Source: Methyloradius palustris
Lineage (GTDB): Bacteria; Pseudomonadota; Gammaproteobacteria; Burkholderiales; Methylophilaceae
DNA: 64,000 bases
Direction of reading: 5' to 3'
Assembly: GCF_019703875.1 (NCBI RefSeq)
Contig: NZ_AP024110.1
Location: 1,054,001 to 1,118,000, forward strand
The notes beneath the pieces are model-generated. The model was given only the letters and a program-made list of their open reading frames with translations, did no database searches and was not told the origin of the DNA. Every line of letters begins with the position of its first letter. The first letter of the stretch is position 1. The position numbers and the translations under genes are program-made. This document shows, piece by piece, positions 16,722-25,706 of the stretch.

Positions 16722-17501
16722 ATGACATTTAAGCATATTACATCGCGCGATAACGTACTTTTCAAGCAACTGAAAAAGCTGGCAGAATCTTCGCGCGAGC
16801 GTAGCAAGCAGAATCAGACCTTGCTGGATGGCGTGCACTTGGTGAATGCTTATATCGACCAGTTTGGCATGCCTGAGCTACTGATTATTGCCGAGGGGCA
16901 GTCTAGCAATGAAGTGAATGGCCTGATACAGCATTTGGTGGATATTCCTACCGTGATGTTCACCACACTCATGTTTGCCGAGCTGACGCCTGTCGCTTCA
17001 CCCACTGGCATACTGGCGCTGATCAAAATCCCACAACTGGATGTGCCCGAAGCGCCAGACTTTGTGCTGATGCTGGAAGATATTCAAGACCCAGGCAACC
17101 TCGGCGGCATCTTACGTACCGCGGCAGCGGCTGATGTGCAGGCAGTTTATCTTTCCACTGGCTGTACTGATGCATGGTCGCCTAAAGCCTTGCGTGGTGG
17201 GCAGGGCGCGCAGTTTGTACTGCCGATTATTGAACGTGCCGATTTGATGGCAGAAGTACAACAATTCAAAGGCCAGACCTTAGCAACTGCTATGGATGGC
17301 GAATCTCTCTACGAGCAAAGCTTGACTGAACCTACAGCTTTCCTGATTGGTAATGAAGGTGCTGGACTGAGCACAACTTTGCTACAAGCCGCTAGCCAGA
17401 AGGTACATATCCCCATGTCGGGTAAGGTCGAGTCGCTGAATGCAGCTACTGCCGCTGCCATTTGCCTGTTTGAGCGGGCACGTCAGGCAGCAAAACTGTA
17501 G
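16722..17501 (+). CDS. TrmH/SpoU-family RNA 2'-O-methyltransferase
   Basis: 259 residues. An N-terminal substrate-binding region (ITSRDNVLFKQLKKLAESSRER ends near residue 27, then LLDGVHLVNAY) precedes the knotted SPOUT methyltransferase domain with all three SpoU motifs: LEDIQDPGNLGGILRTA (motif 1), FLIGNEGAGLS (motif 2) and IPMSGKVESLNAATAAAICLFE-type motif 3. It transfers methyl from SAM to the ribose of rRNA or tRNA. Which nucleotide is modified cannot be told; 23S rRNA is common for this length class. A hairpin with 8-base arms (17484-17491 and 17507-17514) spans its stop codon. Confidence 0.9.
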   Translation: MTFKHITSRDNVLFKQLKKLAESSRERSKQNQTLLDGVHLVNAYIDQFGMPELLIIAEGQSSNEVNGLIQHLVDIPTVMFTTLMFAELTPVASPTGILALIKIPQLDVPEAPDFVLMLEDIQDPGNLGGILRTAAAADVQAVYLSTGCTDAWSPKALRGGQGAQFVLPIIERADLMAEVQQFKGQTLATAMDGESLYEQSLTEPTAFLIGNEGAGLSTTLLQAASQKVHIPMSGKVESLNAATAAAICLFERARQAAKL

Positions 17502-17514
17502 GCCTAGCTGCCTG
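17484..17514. terminator. Weak hairpin between convergent genes
   Basis: CAGGCAGC and GCTGCCTG arms with a 15-base loop across the end of the methyltransferase gene. No T-run follows, so terminator function is uncertain. Confidence 0.3.
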
Positions 17515-17524
17515 CAGACTTCGC

Positions 17525-17953
17525 CTATTTCTTTGCCTGCGGGCCATCAGTTTCGTAATTACAACTGCCTATTTTTTTGCCGTTAGCCGTCATGTTCATA
17601 TTGCCCTGAGCAGTTTGGGTCTTCATTTTGATGGTGTATTCATTGGCGGTGGCATTCATTTCAGCGCTACCTGACATCGGTTGAGCGCCAGTACATTTGT
17701 ACTTCCAGCTAGATTTAGTCCCTGCGTTTTTGTAATCGCTCACAGTGCAGCCATCTTGACCTTTCATCGCATCGTTAGGATCCATCGACCTGCCGGCTTG
17801 GGTACAGATTTTTTGAGATGGAATAGCCATTCCCATCATCTCCATGCCTTCAATCGAAATTTTGCTTTCCCAAAGGTCATCCTTACCCGCAGCATTCGCT
17901 GTTGAACTGGCTAAAGTGAGTAATGCAAATAAGACTGAGATGGTTTTTTTCAT
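17525..17953 (-). CDS. DUF3617-family periplasmic protein
   Basis: 142 residues. Signal peptide 1-22 (LFALLTLASSTANA). The mature part has six cysteines in the layout of DUF3617: DLWESKISIEGMEMMGMAI, then KICTQAG, GCTVSDYK, WKYKCTG and GSCNY. The family is a common beta-rich periplasmic protein in Proteobacteria with no known function. Met-rich segments near residues 36-44 and 118-122 are notable, but I would not claim metal binding. It is convergent with the methyltransferase gene and 60 bases downstream of hslO. Confidence 0.82.
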   Translation of the reverse strand: MKKTISVLFALLTLASSTANAAGKDDLWESKISIEGMEMMGMAIPSQKICTQAGRSMDPNDAMKGQDGCTVSDYKNAGTKSSWKYKCTGAQPMSGSAEMNATANEYTIKMKTQTAQGNMNMTANGKKIGSCNYETDGPQAKK

Positions 17954-18013
17954 AGCGCAGCTTTCATAAAAATAGAGAGTTCAGTGTTCGTAATTGATAT
18001 TGACTTGGCCAAT

Positions 18014-18892
18014 CTAGTGCTGTGTTTTTGGTGCTTCTGGCACTACGTCAGCTTTAAGCAATAATGCCGCATCCACTTTATCAAAAGCGTAGTAGGCATT
18101 ACAAAAGTCGCAGTTGACTTCAATTTTCCCGTGTTCACTTAATATGCTGTTGATTTCTTCTTCGCCCAGCATGCGCAACATATTCGATACGCTGTTTCTT
18201 GAGCAACTGCACTTAAACGCTATCGCTTTGGCGTCAAATAGGCGGATATCTTCTTGGTGAAACAGCTTCAGCAATAGCGTTTCAGCATCTGTAGCCAGCA
18301 ACTCATCATTGCTTAATGTTTCGGCAAGGATGCAGGCGCGATTCCAGGCATCTTGATCGTGCGTTGGCTGGTCAGGTAGTTTTTGCAGTAAAAGTCCGGC
18401 TGCGTTTGATTGGTCACAGCTTAGCCAGATGCGGGTTTCAATCTGCTCGGAACGATGCATGTAGTTTTCAAGAATCTCGCTGATGCTATCACCCTCAAGC
18501 GGCACAATGCCTTGGTAGGATTGCTCGCCATTCTTGGGATCCAGGGTAATCACAAAATAACCGTCGCCAACCAGCTCTGCAAAAGAAAGATCATCTAGCT
18601 CACCTGACCACTTGGCAGTGGCACGCAAAGTGAGCTCAGCGGTGCATTCAACCACTAACAGGCTGACAGGGCCTTTACCTTGAATTTGCACGACCAAAGC
18701 GCCGCCTTCAAGCTTAAGCGTAGCCGCCAATAAAGCGCTGGCTGCCATTAATTCCCCAAGTGCTTGGCGCAGTATGGGTGGGTAATCGTGATGTTGCAGG
18801 GCAGCGGCAAAGGTTTTGTTTAAGTGCACGGTATTGCCGCGTACTGGCGTATTTTCAAAAACAAAGCGGTGGAGTTGGTCGGTTTTTGGCAT
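18014..18892 (-). CDS. hslO: Redox-regulated chaperone Hsp33
   Basis: 292 residues from the ATG at 18892; a TTG at 18907 in frame is less likely because the ATG gives the standard N-terminus PKTDQLHRFVFEN. The C-terminal zinc switch has four cysteines: CSC near residue 226 and CDFC near residue 262, matching the CxC-x(27-32)-CxxC pattern. Under oxidative stress these form disulphides, release zinc and activate holdase activity. The substrate-binding N-terminal domain is complete. A single-gene unit. Confidence 0.95.
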   Translation of the reverse strand: MPKTDQLHRFVFENTPVRGNTVHLNKTFAAALQHHDYPPILRQALGELMAASALLAATLKLEGGALVVQIQGKGPVSLLVVECTAELTLRATAKWSGELDDLSFAELVGDGYFVITLDPKNGEQSYQGIVPLEGDSISEILENYMHRSEQIETRIWLSCDQSNAAGLLLQKLPDQPTHDQDAWNRACILAETLSNDELLATDAETLLLKLFHQEDIRLFDAKAIAFKCSCSRNSVSNMLRMLGEEEINSILSEHGKIEVNCDFCNAYYAFDKVDAALLLKADVVPEAPKTQH

Positions 18893-19078
18893 TGAATCAT
18901 CTAGCAAAAATAAAACAGTATTGTAGCACTCGCTTGTAATGGGTATTCCCCAAGCTCATTTTTTGCTAATAGCTATCTCAGGAATAACGGCCATTTAGCA
19001 GTTGTGATAAGTGTTTGATATTTATATACTTGGTGTTGTAATAATATTCTCTAGTTTCTTGAGCTGACCATAATTCGC

Positions 19079-20767
19079 ATGTCTCGTTTACGCACTTACT
19101 TTAAATCTCAGCACCTCTCTTTTTTTCTGGCGATGGCGGTTGTGCCCGTATTGTTGTGGCTATTCCATCAATCCAGCCATGAGCTTGCGCAGTCTCGTGC
19201 ATGGGTATCACATTCAAATACGGTGTTAATTACCCTGGACCATATCAGGATAGATGCGGGTGCCGTGGAAGGTGCGCGACGTGGATATTTCATTACCAAA
19301 CAAGATTCATATCTCCCCGCATATCTCCAGGCGAAGAAAACACTCCCACGTAATCTAGCAGATTTAAAAAGCCTGACTGCTGATAACCCCGACCAGCAGG
19401 GACGTCTTGAACTGCTTACGCCTGTTATTAACGAATTATTGAGTATGGCTGATAGCGAGATTACCGGGCCAAGCTATGATGCCTCGCAATCTGGGCTACG
19501 AATGGCACATGCTAGAGAATTGCTAGAGCAGATGCGCTCACTTTATGCGCAAATGTCATCTGAAGAAGAGGTCTTGCTACGCATTCGCGAGCAGGATACG
19601 CGCAATAAACTGCACAACCTTAACCTATGGCTGATAGGTATCAGTATTGGATTTATCACGCTGATTGTATTGGCTTTTGTGAATGGACAACGTGAAATCA
19701 AACAACGTCGATTGGCTGAGGCAGCGCTGCTTGAAAGCGAAGGCCTGAACCAGTTAACTGTACGTAATTTGTCATTGATGGGTGAAATGACCAGCCTGCT
19801 GCAAGCATGCTCAGATGCTGACGAGTCTCTCGATGTAATTTGCCAATATGCCGCAAGACTGCTTAATACGGATTCTGGCGCATTGTTTCTGTTTCGCGAG
19901 TCGCGTAACCAAGTAGAGCTCAGCGTTAGCTGGGGTGAGGAATCTAAAAGTGATGTGATATTCCAACCTGAAGATTGTTGGGCCTTGCGCCGCGGTGAGC
20001 TTCATGTGCTCGATCACGTAACCCACTCAATTGCTTGCCGACACTTGCAAGATTGGGGTGATATCTGCAGCGTATGCGTACCGATTGTGGCGCAGGGTAA
20101 TGTGATGGGTACACTCTATCTCGAGAATCGTCATAATCGCGAAATCAGGCTGGATGAGCGTAATCTTGCGCACAACTTAGCCAACCAGATCGCGCTGGCG
20201 ATGTCCAGCATCAAGCTGCGCGATACTTTGCGTAATTTATCCGTGCGCGACCCACTCACTGGCTTATTCAACCGTCGATATATGGAAGAATCGCTACAGC
20301 GCGAAATCGCTACGGCAAAACGTAAGAATCGTCCGCTGGGCTTGGTGATTCTTGACCTGGATCACTTTAAGACTTTTAACGATACCTTTGGTCATGACGC
20401 CGGCGATATGCTGCTACGCGAAGTGGGTTCAGTGCTTGCCAAGAACTCCCGTGCTGGTGATGTTGCTTGTCGTTTTGGTGGCGAAGAGTTCGTGATTATT
20501 TTCCCTGAAGCGGCACCTAATATCGTGGTGCAACTCACCAATCAGCTACGCGAGACTATTTTTGCCATGCAACTCCAACACTTCGGACGCTCGCTAGGTC
20601 AAGTATCAGCTTCTTTCGGAGTTGCAGCATTCCCTGATCACGGCGGTACTACAGAAGAGTTACTGCGTGCTGCTGACAAAGCTTTATATCGTGCTAAAGC
20701 TGCGGGTAGAAACAGGGTGGAGATGGCTGGCAACCATGCGCCTATCGCCACTGAGAAGCCTGTATAA
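19079..20767 (+). CDS. CHASE3-GAF-GGDEF diguanylate cyclase
   Basis: 562 residues. TM1 at about 14-30, periplasmic CHASE3 (AGAVEGARRGYFITKQDSYL near 60-79), TM2 at about 183-202, GAF domain at about 230-375, and a GGDEF domain at the C-terminus with RDPLTGLFNRRYME, DLDHFKTFNDTFGHDAGD and the active-site GGEEF at 467-471. An RxxD inhibitory site (RAGD, 458-461) sits at the correct distance, so product feedback is likely. It should make cyclic di-GMP in response to periplasmic and cytoplasmic cues. Single gene, 188 bases from hslO in divergent orientation. It is the second CHASE3 receptor in the window. Confidence 0.94.
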   Translation: MSRLRTYFKSQHLSFFLAMAVVPVLLWLFHQSSHELAQSRAWVSHSNTVLITLDHIRIDAGAVEGARRGYFITKQDSYLPAYLQAKKTLPRNLADLKSLTADNPDQQGRLELLTPVINELLSMADSEITGPSYDASQSGLRMAHARELLEQMRSLYAQMSSEEEVLLRIREQDTRNKLHNLNLWLIGISIGFITLIVLAFVNGQREIKQRRLAEAALLESEGLNQLTVRNLSLMGEMTSLLQACSDADESLDVICQYAARLLNTDSGALFLFRESRNQVELSVSWGEESKSDVIFQPEDCWALRRGELHVLDHVTHSIACRHLQDWGDICSVCVPIVAQGNVMGTLYLENRHNREIRLDERNLAHNLANQIALAMSSIKLRDTLRNLSVRDPLTGLFNRRYMEESLQREIATAKRKNRPLGLVILDLDHFKTFNDTFGHDAGDMLLREVGSVLAKNSRAGDVACRFGGEEFVIIFPEAAPNIVVQLTNQLRETIFAMQLQHFGRSLGQVSASFGVAAFPDHGGTTEELLRAADKALYRAKAAGRNRVEMAGNHAPIATEKPV

Positions 20768-20785
20768 CTTTCAAGCTAGCTAGAC

Positions 20786-21733
20786 TTAAAAACCTCGTAC
20801 TATTTGATGCCTTAATGCGGGCACATTCGATATGCGCCAGTAGCTATTCGCCCAATCCCATAAGGTAGGCAAACTTGCCGTTTGTAAGCCTTGTGGCGGC
20901 GACTGCCCCAAAAAATCCAGAGCCTGCCAAAGATGCAATACGGGTTTGGTTTTATCCAGCGGATTTGCCTGCGTAGTTTTGCTTAGTTTTTCGCCTTGTA
21001 CATTCACTGCAATGAGGGTGTGGGTGTAGTGAGGTGTTGCAAAGCCTAGTACTTGCTGCAGATAGATCTGGCGGGGTGTTGAGTCGATTAAATCTGCACC
21101 CCGCAGCACGTGGGTGATATGTTGCGCCTCATCATCGACCACGACTGCCAATTGATAAGCATAAAAGCCATCTGCACGTTCTAATACAAAATCGCCAATC
21201 TCGTCTGCTAAGTGTTGCCCGATTTCACCTTGTAGCGCATCGATAAAGCTGATGTGTGAGTCTGGTACTTTAATGCGCATGGCTGGTTTTCGGCCTTGTT
21301 TCGCGAGGGCTCCATTTCTGCAAGTGCCAGAATAAATCAAGCCATCCAAGCCATGCATTGCCGAATCGGCGATTTCTTTACGTGAACAGCAGCATGGGTA
21401 AACTAATTCACTGTTTACCAACTTTTCCAATGCTGCGGCGTATTCAGCGTGTTGTTTGCTTTGATAGATGACGGCTTCATCCCATCTGAAACCAAATTGC
21501 TCAAGGGTAAACAATATGTCATCCGCAGCACCAGGTACTTCGCGTGCAGTATCAATATCTTCCATACGAACCAGCCACTGCCCATTATTTGATTTGGCTT
21601 CCAAGTAGCTGGCTACTGCCGTGACGAGCGAGCCAAAATGCAGTGGCCCAGTGGGGGATGGCGCAAAACGCCCTCTATAACTCCAGGTTTGCAAGCTTAA
21701 TGCAAGGCCTGTAAATAAGGCGGAATGTGCCAT
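20786..21733 (-). CDS. gluQ: Glutamyl-Q tRNA(Asp) synthetase
   Basis: About 315 residues from the ATG at 21733; a GTG at 21769 in frame and a TTG close to YRGRFAPS are alternatives, and none has a clear ribosome site. The Rossmann core is evident: GRFAPSPTGPLHFGSL (HIGH-like), MEDIDTAREVPGA, and GEKLSKTTQAN (KMSKS-like). A zinc site is suggested by YPCCCSR and SGTCRNG. It lacks the anticodon domain of GltX, which defines GluQ-RS, the enzyme that adds glutamate to queuosine in tRNA(Asp). It overlaps the end of the upstream DUF3301 gene by about 37 bases, which suggests translational coupling. Confidence 0.93.
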   Translation of the reverse strand: MAHSALFTGLALSLQTWSYRGRFAPSPTGPLHFGSLVTAVASYLEAKSNNGQWLVRMEDIDTAREVPGAADDILFTLEQFGFRWDEAVIYQSKQHAEYAAALEKLVNSELVYPCCCSRKEIADSAMHGLDGLIYSGTCRNGALAKQGRKPAMRIKVPDSHISFIDALQGEIGQHLADEIGDFVLERADGFYAYQLAVVVDDEAQHITHVLRGADLIDSTPRQIYLQQVLGFATPHYTHTLIAVNVQGEKLSKTTQANPLDKTKPVLHLWQALDFLGQSPPQGLQTASLPTLWDWANSYWRISNVPALRHQIVRGF

Positions 21734-22011
21734 GACTGCAATTGATTGCCGAGTAAAGTCAGGTTGCACGATAAACGCTCGCCACCACTGGCACTCACTT
21801 CAAACTCATAAGTGCGCAGCAACTGCACATGACCACGATGGTTTCTTGCCAGTGATACACGGCTGCATGCGACGGATTCATCCAAAAACTGCAAGTTGGT
21901 ACGCTCAGCAAGGCTAGTGCCTTGCTTGATGGCTATTTCGCGCGTGCCCATGCTGTCAAACCAGAACCAGGCTAGTAAAACTAGAAGGATAGTGAAGCCA
22001 ATTTCTAACAT
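21697..22011 (-). CDS. DUF3301-family membrane-anchored protein
   Basis: 104 residues. One N-terminal transmembrane helix (IGFTILLVLLAWFWFDSM), then a basic stretch (REIAIKQG) and a compact C-terminal part with a conserved Cys (ESVACSRVSLARN) and RTYEFEVSASG. This matches DUF3301, a family of unknown function that commonly sits next to gluQ-type genes in Proteobacteria. AGGAG lies eight bases upstream of the ATG (bases TAAGGAGTATCG in minus-strand neighbourhood read as TTATG). It probably forms a two-gene operon with gluQ. Confidence 0.75.
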   Translation of the reverse strand: MLEIGFTILLVLLAWFWFDSMGTREIAIKQGTSLAERTNLQFLDESVACSRVSLARNHRGHVQLLRTYEFEVSASGGERLSCNLTLLGNQLQSWHIPPYLQALH

Positions 22012-22233
22012 AAGGAGTATCGATGATGGATGGTGAAAGAAAAGATGAATGTTGATTTGTATTTTAGCGCTTAATTAGTGTTTACCTAACGACGGATTTG
22101 CCATGAACCTTACGTTTAATCGTTAACATCTGATTTTTTACCAAGGCTGGCATTGTCTGGGGTAGGAAATATAAGAATGTGAAATAGTAGCCTGTACAAC
22201 TGACTTTAAGAAACCAAACTTAGGAGCTCCAAA

Positions 22234-22566
22234 ATGAATAAATATCTAGTTTCTATTATCACACTTGCCGTTTCAGTAGCCTTTGTTAGTTCTGCCGCCG
22301 CAGGTACCAGGGATCCACGCATCAATGCTCGCCAACATCACGAACATGAGCGTATTGGCCAAGGCGTAAAGTCTGGAGAGTTAACCCGACCTGAGGCAAA
22401 AGATTTGCGCGGTGATCAACGCAATATTCGTCAGGAAGAGCGTGCCTATAAGTCAGACGGCAAATTCACAAAAGATGAACGCCAAGATGTTCGCCAAGAT
22501 GAATCTGCTGCCAGTAAAGAAATCTACCAAGAAAAGCATGACGAAGAAGTACGCACTCCAAAGTGA
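22234..22566 (+). CDS. Secreted hydrophilic protein of unknown function
   Basis: 110 residues. Signal peptide 1-23 (TLAVSVAFVSSAAA/GTRD). The mature part is very polar and helical, rich in Arg, Glu, Asp, Gln and His. A heptad-like pattern repeats: RIGQGVKSGELTRPEAKDL, then RGDQRNIRQEERAYKSDGKF and KDERQDVRQDE. The x-x-G-x-LT-x-x-E spacing resembles helical repeats of small stress-induced periplasmic proteins. I know similar hypothetical proteins but no function. AGGAG precedes the ATG. A terminator follows at 22582. Confidence 0.8.
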   Translation: MNKYLVSIITLAVSVAFVSSAAAGTRDPRINARQHHEHERIGQGVKSGELTRPEAKDLRGDQRNIRQEERAYKSDGKFTKDERQDVRQDESAASKEIYQEKHDEEVRTPK

Positions 22567-22581
22567 TTTCAGTCGCTTAAT

Positions 22582-22605
22582 AGCCCAGATTATAAAATCT
22601 GGGCT
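22582..22605. terminator. Intrinsic terminator hairpin
   Basis: AGCCCAGATT (22582-22591), a 4-base loop and AATCTGGGCT (22596-22605), then TTAT. It lies between the convergent secreted-protein gene and the DUF1501 gene. Confidence 0.75.
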
Positions 22606-22639
22606 TTATCATATCGTTACACTCAAATCACAGGCTTCA

Positions 22640-23800
22640 TTAAGTATTTAAAATGCCAGAGAGTGGTTTACTAATATTGCTTTCTGGAAAGAGTGTTTTT
22701 GCCACTTTGTTGGGGTCTATCCCAAAGCGTTCGCCCGTGAGTGACGCAATCAGTTTATCTAGCCCCAGCGTGGGTTTAAGGTCGCGGCCTTCATACAGGG
22801 CGCTGTTGCTTAGGCCTGGCCAGTCGGTTATTACACGGCCACCTTTTACATCACCACCCAGTATCATGGCGGTGGATCCAGTGCCATGATCTGTACCGCC
22901 TGTACCATTTGCTGCTGCCGTGCGGCCGAATTCGGTAGCGACAACGATGGTAGTTTTCTGCCAACTATCGCCTAGCCCGTTACGAAGCGCAGCAATCATG
23001 GTGTCCAGCGATTTCAACTGCCTGTCTAGCCTGGCAGTTTCGGCTGTATGCGTATCCCAACCACCAGTTTCTATCATGGCGATACGTGGCCCATTGGCGC
23101 GTGCCAGAAATGAGGCCGCGAGTTTGCCCAAGCTAGCTGGATCTTGCCTGGCACTAGCATCATCCCCCATGTTTCGCGTATCCATCGCGGCTGTCCAAAT
23201 GGCATTCAACTGCTTATCTTCGGTGTAGAGTTGTGATACACGCATAAGCAGATCATCTGATGCCTGTGGCAAGGCTGATGGTGCATAAGAACTGACTTCT
23301 ATTTTGCCACGCAATGCCATCGGTACAGTCGAGGCGAACGCGATAGCTTCATTTTGCGCACTGGGTAATAAAGTCAGTAGCCGATTTAACCAGCCGTCTG
23401 TCAGTTGGTAAGGAGATGTACCGCCTGTTTCCAGCACGTTTTGACCATCGAAGTGGGAGCGATCACGGTATGGCGAGGCAACCGCCTGCACAAATAAAGC
23501 CTGGCCAGAGGCATACATTTTTGCCGTTTCTGCCAATGCGGGGTGCAAGGCAAATAGGCCATCCAGCTTGATGGCTTGAGAAACATCAATGGCAAGTTCG
23601 CCGCGTAACTTGGCATAAGCAGGGTCAGCATAAGGGATAACCGTATTCAAGCCATCTGCCGCGCCGCGCTGGATGATAAAAATAAAGCGGCGGTCAGTAT
23701 CGGCGCTCGCAAAGGTGATGTACGGTGAGGCAAAAGCAAGGGCGCTGCCAGCTGCAATGTAGCGCAGAAAATCTCGGCGGTTGATGGAGTTTGTCATCAT
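22640..23800 (-). CDS. DUF1501 family Tat-exported protein
   Basis: 386 residues. The N-terminus NSINRRDFLRYIAAGSALAF is a twin-arginine signal, so it should be exported folded. The body has DUF1501 landmarks: IIQRGAADGLNTVIPYADP, ASPYRDRSHFDGQNVLE, METGGWDTH-like sequence (MIETGGWDTHTAE) and VVATEFGRTAAANGTGGTDHGTGSTA, which recall the metal-ligand blocks of the alkaline phosphatase/sulfatase fold. No enzyme activity is established. The stop codon of the DUF1800 gene directly abuts its ATG; AAGGAGATAG lies inside the upstream gene's last codons. Last gene of the sigma-factor operon. Confidence 0.9.
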   Translation of the reverse strand: MMTNSINRRDFLRYIAAGSALAFASPYITFASADTDRRFIFIIQRGAADGLNTVIPYADPAYAKLRGELAIDVSQAIKLDGLFALHPALAETAKMYASGQALFVQAVASPYRDRSHFDGQNVLETGGTSPYQLTDGWLNRLLTLLPSAQNEAIAFASTVPMALRGKIEVSSYAPSALPQASDDLLMRVSQLYTEDKQLNAIWTAAMDTRNMGDDASARQDPASLGKLAASFLARANGPRIAMIETGGWDTHTAETARLDRQLKSLDTMIAALRNGLGDSWQKTTIVVATEFGRTAAANGTGGTDHGTGSTAMILGGDVKGGRVITDWPGLSNSALYEGRDLKPTLGLDKLIASLTGERFGIDPNKVAKTLFPESNISKPLSGILNT

Positions 23801-25189
23801 CTATCTCCTTAAAAACTCTGGCGAAACCAATAATAGAGCTAGGCCTGTGGCGGCGCTCTCCGATCTGGCGATGGCGGTTTTTGTTTGCTGACTGATGCTG
23901 CCAAGCAGTAATTGGTCACCCAGTATTCGTGCATCCAGTTTGTCACCGAGTGGGTTTGCCAGGCGTTGCGCAAGCTCAACCCGCCTGATGAGCGCATCGG
24001 GCGCGGCCCAACTATCGGCGATGTCATCGTAGCCAGCAGGTGAGCCTGGTTTCCAGACCTGTTGCCCTAGCTGGTTCATAATCTGGGCTGTATTAATACC
24101 ACTAAGATTCTGGCGACCAGTGCCACGCAGGCTTGATATTAGCCATTCCCAGGGCGTTTTGAATTTAACGGGTGTTGGTTGCCAAGCTTCAGGGGCATCA
24201 ATCAGCACGCGGTAAAGGCTGACCAAATTGCCGTTATTTCGCATGTAAGCATCAGCCAGTTTTTGTACTAGCGTATCTGGTGGCGAATCGCTCACAAAAT
24301 GGCGTGCCAACTTGGTTGCAATATGGGTGGCAGTGGCTGGTGAATTAGCAATGTCACGCAATACTGCGGCAGCCTGGTTTTTTCCATATTGGCTATAAGT
24401 GCGCCCCATGATGTTGCGCGTGCCTGGCTCATGCAGGGCAGGCCTGAACATAAAGCCGTTAGCTTCCACTACAGCATTCTTGTCTTTGCCAACTCCACCT
24501 ATGCTCCAGCCTGTCATGGCGCGGGCAAACTCGGTGACATCAGTCTGCGTATAACCGCTACGAACGCCTAGTGTATGAAGCTCCATGATTTCACGCGCCA
24601 GATTTTCATTCAGCCCGCGCTTTTTATCTGGGTCACGCTCGGCCAAACGTTCTGCGGCTTTGCTATTCGGACCTATGGATTTTGCCTGGTCAAGATACAA
24701 AAGCATGGCGGGGTGTGTTTCTACTGCCATCAGCATATCGGTGAAATTACCCAGTACATTAGGTCTGATGGCTTCGAGCTCGAATGCGCCAGCGAATTCG
24801 GCCACAGCTGGCTTTTCGATAGAGATGGCAAAATGATTCGCCCAGAAATGCACCAGTCTTTCTATAAATGGTGTTGGTGTTGTAAGTGCAGATTCTGCAC
24901 GGGCGGTGACTGCCGATTGATAATCACCTTTTACTTCACGCCTTAGCATTAATTGTGCGGCTTTTTTATCATCTTCATTGGCATTACGCATTTGCTGTTG
25001 TTTGTCTGCAAAATCAGCTACCAAGTCAGCCGTTTTAGCTTGATTGGCCCACGCGCTGGGGGCAACTTCATATTGATTGAATTGCGCAAGCAGCCATTTT
25101 TTAGGTTCGGTTGGTGCTGGCTCATCAGGCCTGGCACCGAGGCCAAAACGGTTAACGGCAATTGCAGCAGGTGTCATGTTGGTAGTCAT
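23801..25189 (-). CDS. DUF1800 family protein
   Basis: 462 residues. Typical DUF1800 landmarks: AAIAVNRFGLGARPDEP at the start, FIERLVHFWANHFAIS, LLYLDQAKSIGPNSKAAERL, LNENLAREIMELHTLGV (the most conserved block), YTQTDVTEFARAMTGWSI and RTYSQYGKNQAAAVLRDIA. No signal peptide is evident. DUF1800 and DUF1501 genes are nearly always adjacent; their joint function is not known, though they are suspected to act on a surface or exported polymer. It overlaps the upstream gene by 4 bases (ATGA type). Confidence 0.92.
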   Translation of the reverse strand: MTTNMTPAAIAVNRFGLGARPDEPAPTEPKKWLLAQFNQYEVAPSAWANQAKTADLVADFADKQQQMRNANEDDKKAAQLMLRREVKGDYQSAVTARAESALTTPTPFIERLVHFWANHFAISIEKPAVAEFAGAFELEAIRPNVLGNFTDMLMAVETHPAMLLYLDQAKSIGPNSKAAERLAERDPDKKRGLNENLAREIMELHTLGVRSGYTQTDVTEFARAMTGWSIGGVGKDKNAVVEANGFMFRPALHEPGTRNIMGRTYSQYGKNQAAAVLRDIANSPATATHIATKLARHFVSDSPPDTLVQKLADAYMRNNGNLVSLYRVLIDAPEAWQPTPVKFKTPWEWLISSLRGTGRQNLSGINTAQIMNQLGQQVWKPGSPAGYDDIADSWAAPDALIRRVELAQRLANPLGDKLDARILGDQLLLGSISQQTKTAIARSESAATGLALLLVSPEFLRR

Positions 25190-25704
25190 GGCGTTGTGGC
25201 TGCTTCTGCTTGCTGATTGCGCAATAAAGCCTGGCGCAATGGGCCTTGTTTGGCTAAGCCATCTGCGAACGTTGCACGCTCTTCTGGGGACAATATTTCT
25301 ACGAAATCGAGCAAACTTTGCTCAATGCGGATACGCAGTGCCATGTCAGCTTCGTGGGTTTTGTTTAATGCGGCTGTGACTGCATCGCGGTCAAATGTAG
25401 GTGCGGCAAGTAATGTTCTAACTTCACTGCGAGCATCCTGCCCTGATTTTATCAATGGTCTGGCATCTCGCCTTGCTTCGCGTAATACCTTGCGATACAT
25501 GTGCTGGCGCTCGGTAGGCAGGTCATCTGCAGCAAAGCGCAGGCCGCGCTGTGCTTGATTGCCAAACACTGCATGGTCAGATAAAAACAGGCGGTATACA
25601 CCACCCACAATGCCGCTGATTAGAAACAGATTGAGAATGAGCGAGGCTGTTAACAGCCACTTAATTTTGCGTGGCTTCACGTTCATATTTGCATTATCTG
25701 CCAT
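25186..25704 (-). CDS. Periplasmic heavy-metal sensor-like protein (CnrX/Spy type)
   Basis: 172 residues. One N-terminal transmembrane anchor (WLLTASLILNLFLISGIVGGVY, about 15-36), then an all-helical periplasmic part rich in Arg, Ala, Glu and Asp: LPTERQHMYRKVLREARRDAR, RSEVRTLLAAPTFDRDAV, and an LSPEERATFADGL end block. This matches the Metal_resist (PF13801-like) family, which includes CnrX/NccX metal sensors. In cnr systems the order is sensor, anti-sigma and ECF sigma genes together, as here. The metal ligand His and Met residues are sparse, so metal sensing is not certain. Confidence 0.78.
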   Translation of the reverse strand: MADNANMNVKPRKIKWLLTASLILNLFLISGIVGGVYRLFLSDHAVFGNQAQRGLRFAADDLPTERQHMYRKVLREARRDARPLIKSGQDARSEVRTLLAAPTFDRDAVTAALNKTHEADMALRIRIEQSLLDFVEILSPEERATFADGLAKQGPLRQALLRNQQAEAATTP

Positions 25705-25706
25705 GC